A DNA stretch of 64,000 nucleotides from Kaistia terrae (GTDB lineage: Bacteria > Pseudomonadota > Alphaproteobacteria > Rhizobiales > Kaistiaceae), in NCBI RefSeq assembly GCF_026344005.1, contig NZ_JAPKNH010000003.1, forward strand, positions 310,001 to 374,000, written 5' to 3'. The translations under genes were made by a program, and so were the position numbers. The notes beneath the pieces were generated by a model. That model was not told the DNA's origin. It worked only from the letters and a program-made list of their open reading frames with translations, and did no database searches. Below are positions 63,089 to 64,000 of this stretch, in pieces; position 1 is the stretch's first letter; each line of letters starts with the position of its first letter.

Positions 63089-64000
63089 CCGAACCTGCTT
63101 CTTCTTCTTCTTTTGGCGAATACGATTATGTCGTCGTCGGCGCCGGGTCCGCCGGCTGCGTGCTTGCCAACCGGCTCTCCGCCGATCCGCGCAACCGGGT
63201 CCTGTTGCTGGAGGCCGGCGGCAGCGACCGCTATCACTGGGTCAACATCCCCATCGGCTACCTGTTCTGCATGGGCAATCCGCGCACCGACTGGATGATG
63301 AAGACCGAGCCGGAGCCGGGCCTCAACGGACGTAGCCTGAACTATCCCCGCGGAAAAGTTCTCGGCGGCTGCTCCTCGATCAACGGCATGATCTACATGC
63401 GCGGCCAGTCAGCCGACTATGACAGCTGGCGGCAGGCCGGCAATGCCGGCTGGGGCTGGGACGACGTGCTGCCCTATTTCCTGAAATCCGAAGCCCATCA
63501 TGGCGGCGATAGCGCGCTGCATGGCGGAAGCGGCGAATGGCGGGTCGAGAAGCAGCGCCTGTCCTGGCCGATCCTTGATGCATTTCGCGACGCGGCCGAA
63601 GAACTCGGAATTCCGCGCACGGACGATTTCAATACCGGCACCAATGAGGGCTCCGGCTATTTCGAGGTAAACCAGAAGAGCGGCGTGCGCTGGAACACCT
63701 CGAAGGCGTTCCTGCGCGGTATCGAGGATCGGCAGAACCTGCGCGTCGTCACCGGAGCCGAAACCGAACGGCTCACTTTCAACGGCGCTCGCGTCACCGG
63801 GCTCGTCTTCCGCAAGGACGGCCAGTTGCATCACGTGAAGGCCGGCCAGACCATCCTCGCCGCAGGCGCGATCAACTCGCCAAAAATCCTCGAACTCTCC
63901 GGCGTCGGCCGGCCGGACCTGCTGTCCGATCTCGGCATCCCGCTCCGGCACGCGCTGAAAGGCGTCGGCGAGAACCTGCAAGACCACCTGCAGATCCGCA
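63085..64000 (+). CDS. GMC family oxidoreductase (partial, 3' end outside window)
   Basis: The first 305 codons of a glucose-methanol-choline oxidoreductase. FAD-binding [20 protein letters not shown] and the GMC signature [18 protein letters not shown] are present, as are [19 protein letters not shown] and GENLQDHL. It starts at TTG 63085, overlapping the kinase stop, after which a Ser run (TTSSSS-like, from tct repeats) leads into the domain. It oxidises an alcohol group, often choline- or polyol-like, with electrons to a cytochrome or oxygen. In this operon it could act on the free polyol. No signal peptide is seen. Confidence 0.92.
   Translation, partial: MTEPASSSSFGEYDYVVVGAGSAGCVLANRLSADPRNRVLLLEAGGSDRYHWVNIPIGYLFCMGNPRTDWMMKTEPEPGLNGRSLNYPRGKVLGGCSSINGMIYMRGQSADYDSWRQAGNAGWGWDDVLPYFLKSEAHHGGDSALHGGSGEWRVEKQRLSWPILDAFRDAAEELGIPRTDDFNTGTNEGSGYFEVNQKSGVRWNTSKAFLRGIEDRQNLRVVTGAETERLTFNGARVTGLVFRKDGQLHHVKAGQTILAAGAINSPKILELSGVGRPDLLSDLGIPLRHALKGVGENLQDHLQIR

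Noticed and set aside
1-64000. Prophage, transposon or integrative element
   Set aside because: No integrase, transposase, terminal repeats or tRNA attachment site were recognised; only local drops of GC content suggest acquired genes.

Overview
The window is high-GC chromosomal DNA of an alphaproteobacterium, most likely of the order Hyphomicrobiales (Rhizobiales). Pointers are a Porin_2-type outer membrane porin, a rhizobial-style DinB with an N-terminal zinc ribbon, three sugar ABC uptake systems each tied to its own regulator, and a cobalamin riboswitch in front of metE. The genus cannot be fixed from sequence alone. No rRNA, tRNA, CRISPR array, integrase, transposase or replication origin was recognised.

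Layout. 1-6.5 kb: sugar or sugar-acid cluster 1 (glutamine amidotransferase-like protein cut by the left edge, GntR regulator, mandelate-racemase-type dehydratase, CUT1-type ABC importer, rhamnose-mutarotase-like protein). 6.7-10.9 kb: signalling unit (small membrane protein, hybrid histidine kinase with REC-REC-HPt, PleD-like diguanylate cyclase). 11-12.5 kb: SDR and GNAT enzymes. 12.7-20.5 kb: cluster 2, a minus-strand unit (UxaA small and large parts, RraA-type aldolase, alpha/beta hydrolase) divergent from GntR plus a CUT2-type ABC importer. 20.6-24.6 kb: secreted repeat protein, AT-rich gap, porin, small hypothetical gene, YjhX-like protein. 24.6-28.3 kb: gatC-gatA-chorismate mutase and DinB. 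28.3-34.7 kb: patchy accessory region with an orphan SUKH gene, phosphoglucomutase, and two low-GC genes of which one encodes a GHKL ATPase with a predicted PD-(D/E)xK-like tail. 34.7-40.9 kb: small exported proteins, Ada and Ogt, MarR-regulated DMT transporter, P1B ATPase. 41-43.7 kb: metE with B12 riboswitch and a SahR-like operator. 43.7-49.1 kb: ArsC-like protein and a NodT/MacA/MacB export system. 49.3-53.1 kb: ABC-F protein, then a SoxR-regulated MFS transporter. 53.3-64 kb: cluster 3, one long polyol-type operon (CUT2 importer, SorC/EryD-like regulator, aldo/keto reductase, GlpD/EryB-like dehydrogenase, class I aldolase, FGGY kinase, GMC oxidoreductase cut by the right edge).

The dominant theme is scavenging of plant- or soil-derived sugars, sugar acids and polyols: each cluster couples a periplasmic binding protein and importer to a short soluble pathway and a local repressor. 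Two families of palindromic intergenic repeats occur twice each. The most interesting candidates for new biology are the low-GC pair at 31.3-34.1 kb (possible defence genes), the secreted Cys-repeat/collagen-like protein at 20.6-21.7 kb, the unassigned polyol pathway at 53-64 kb and the layered control of metE.
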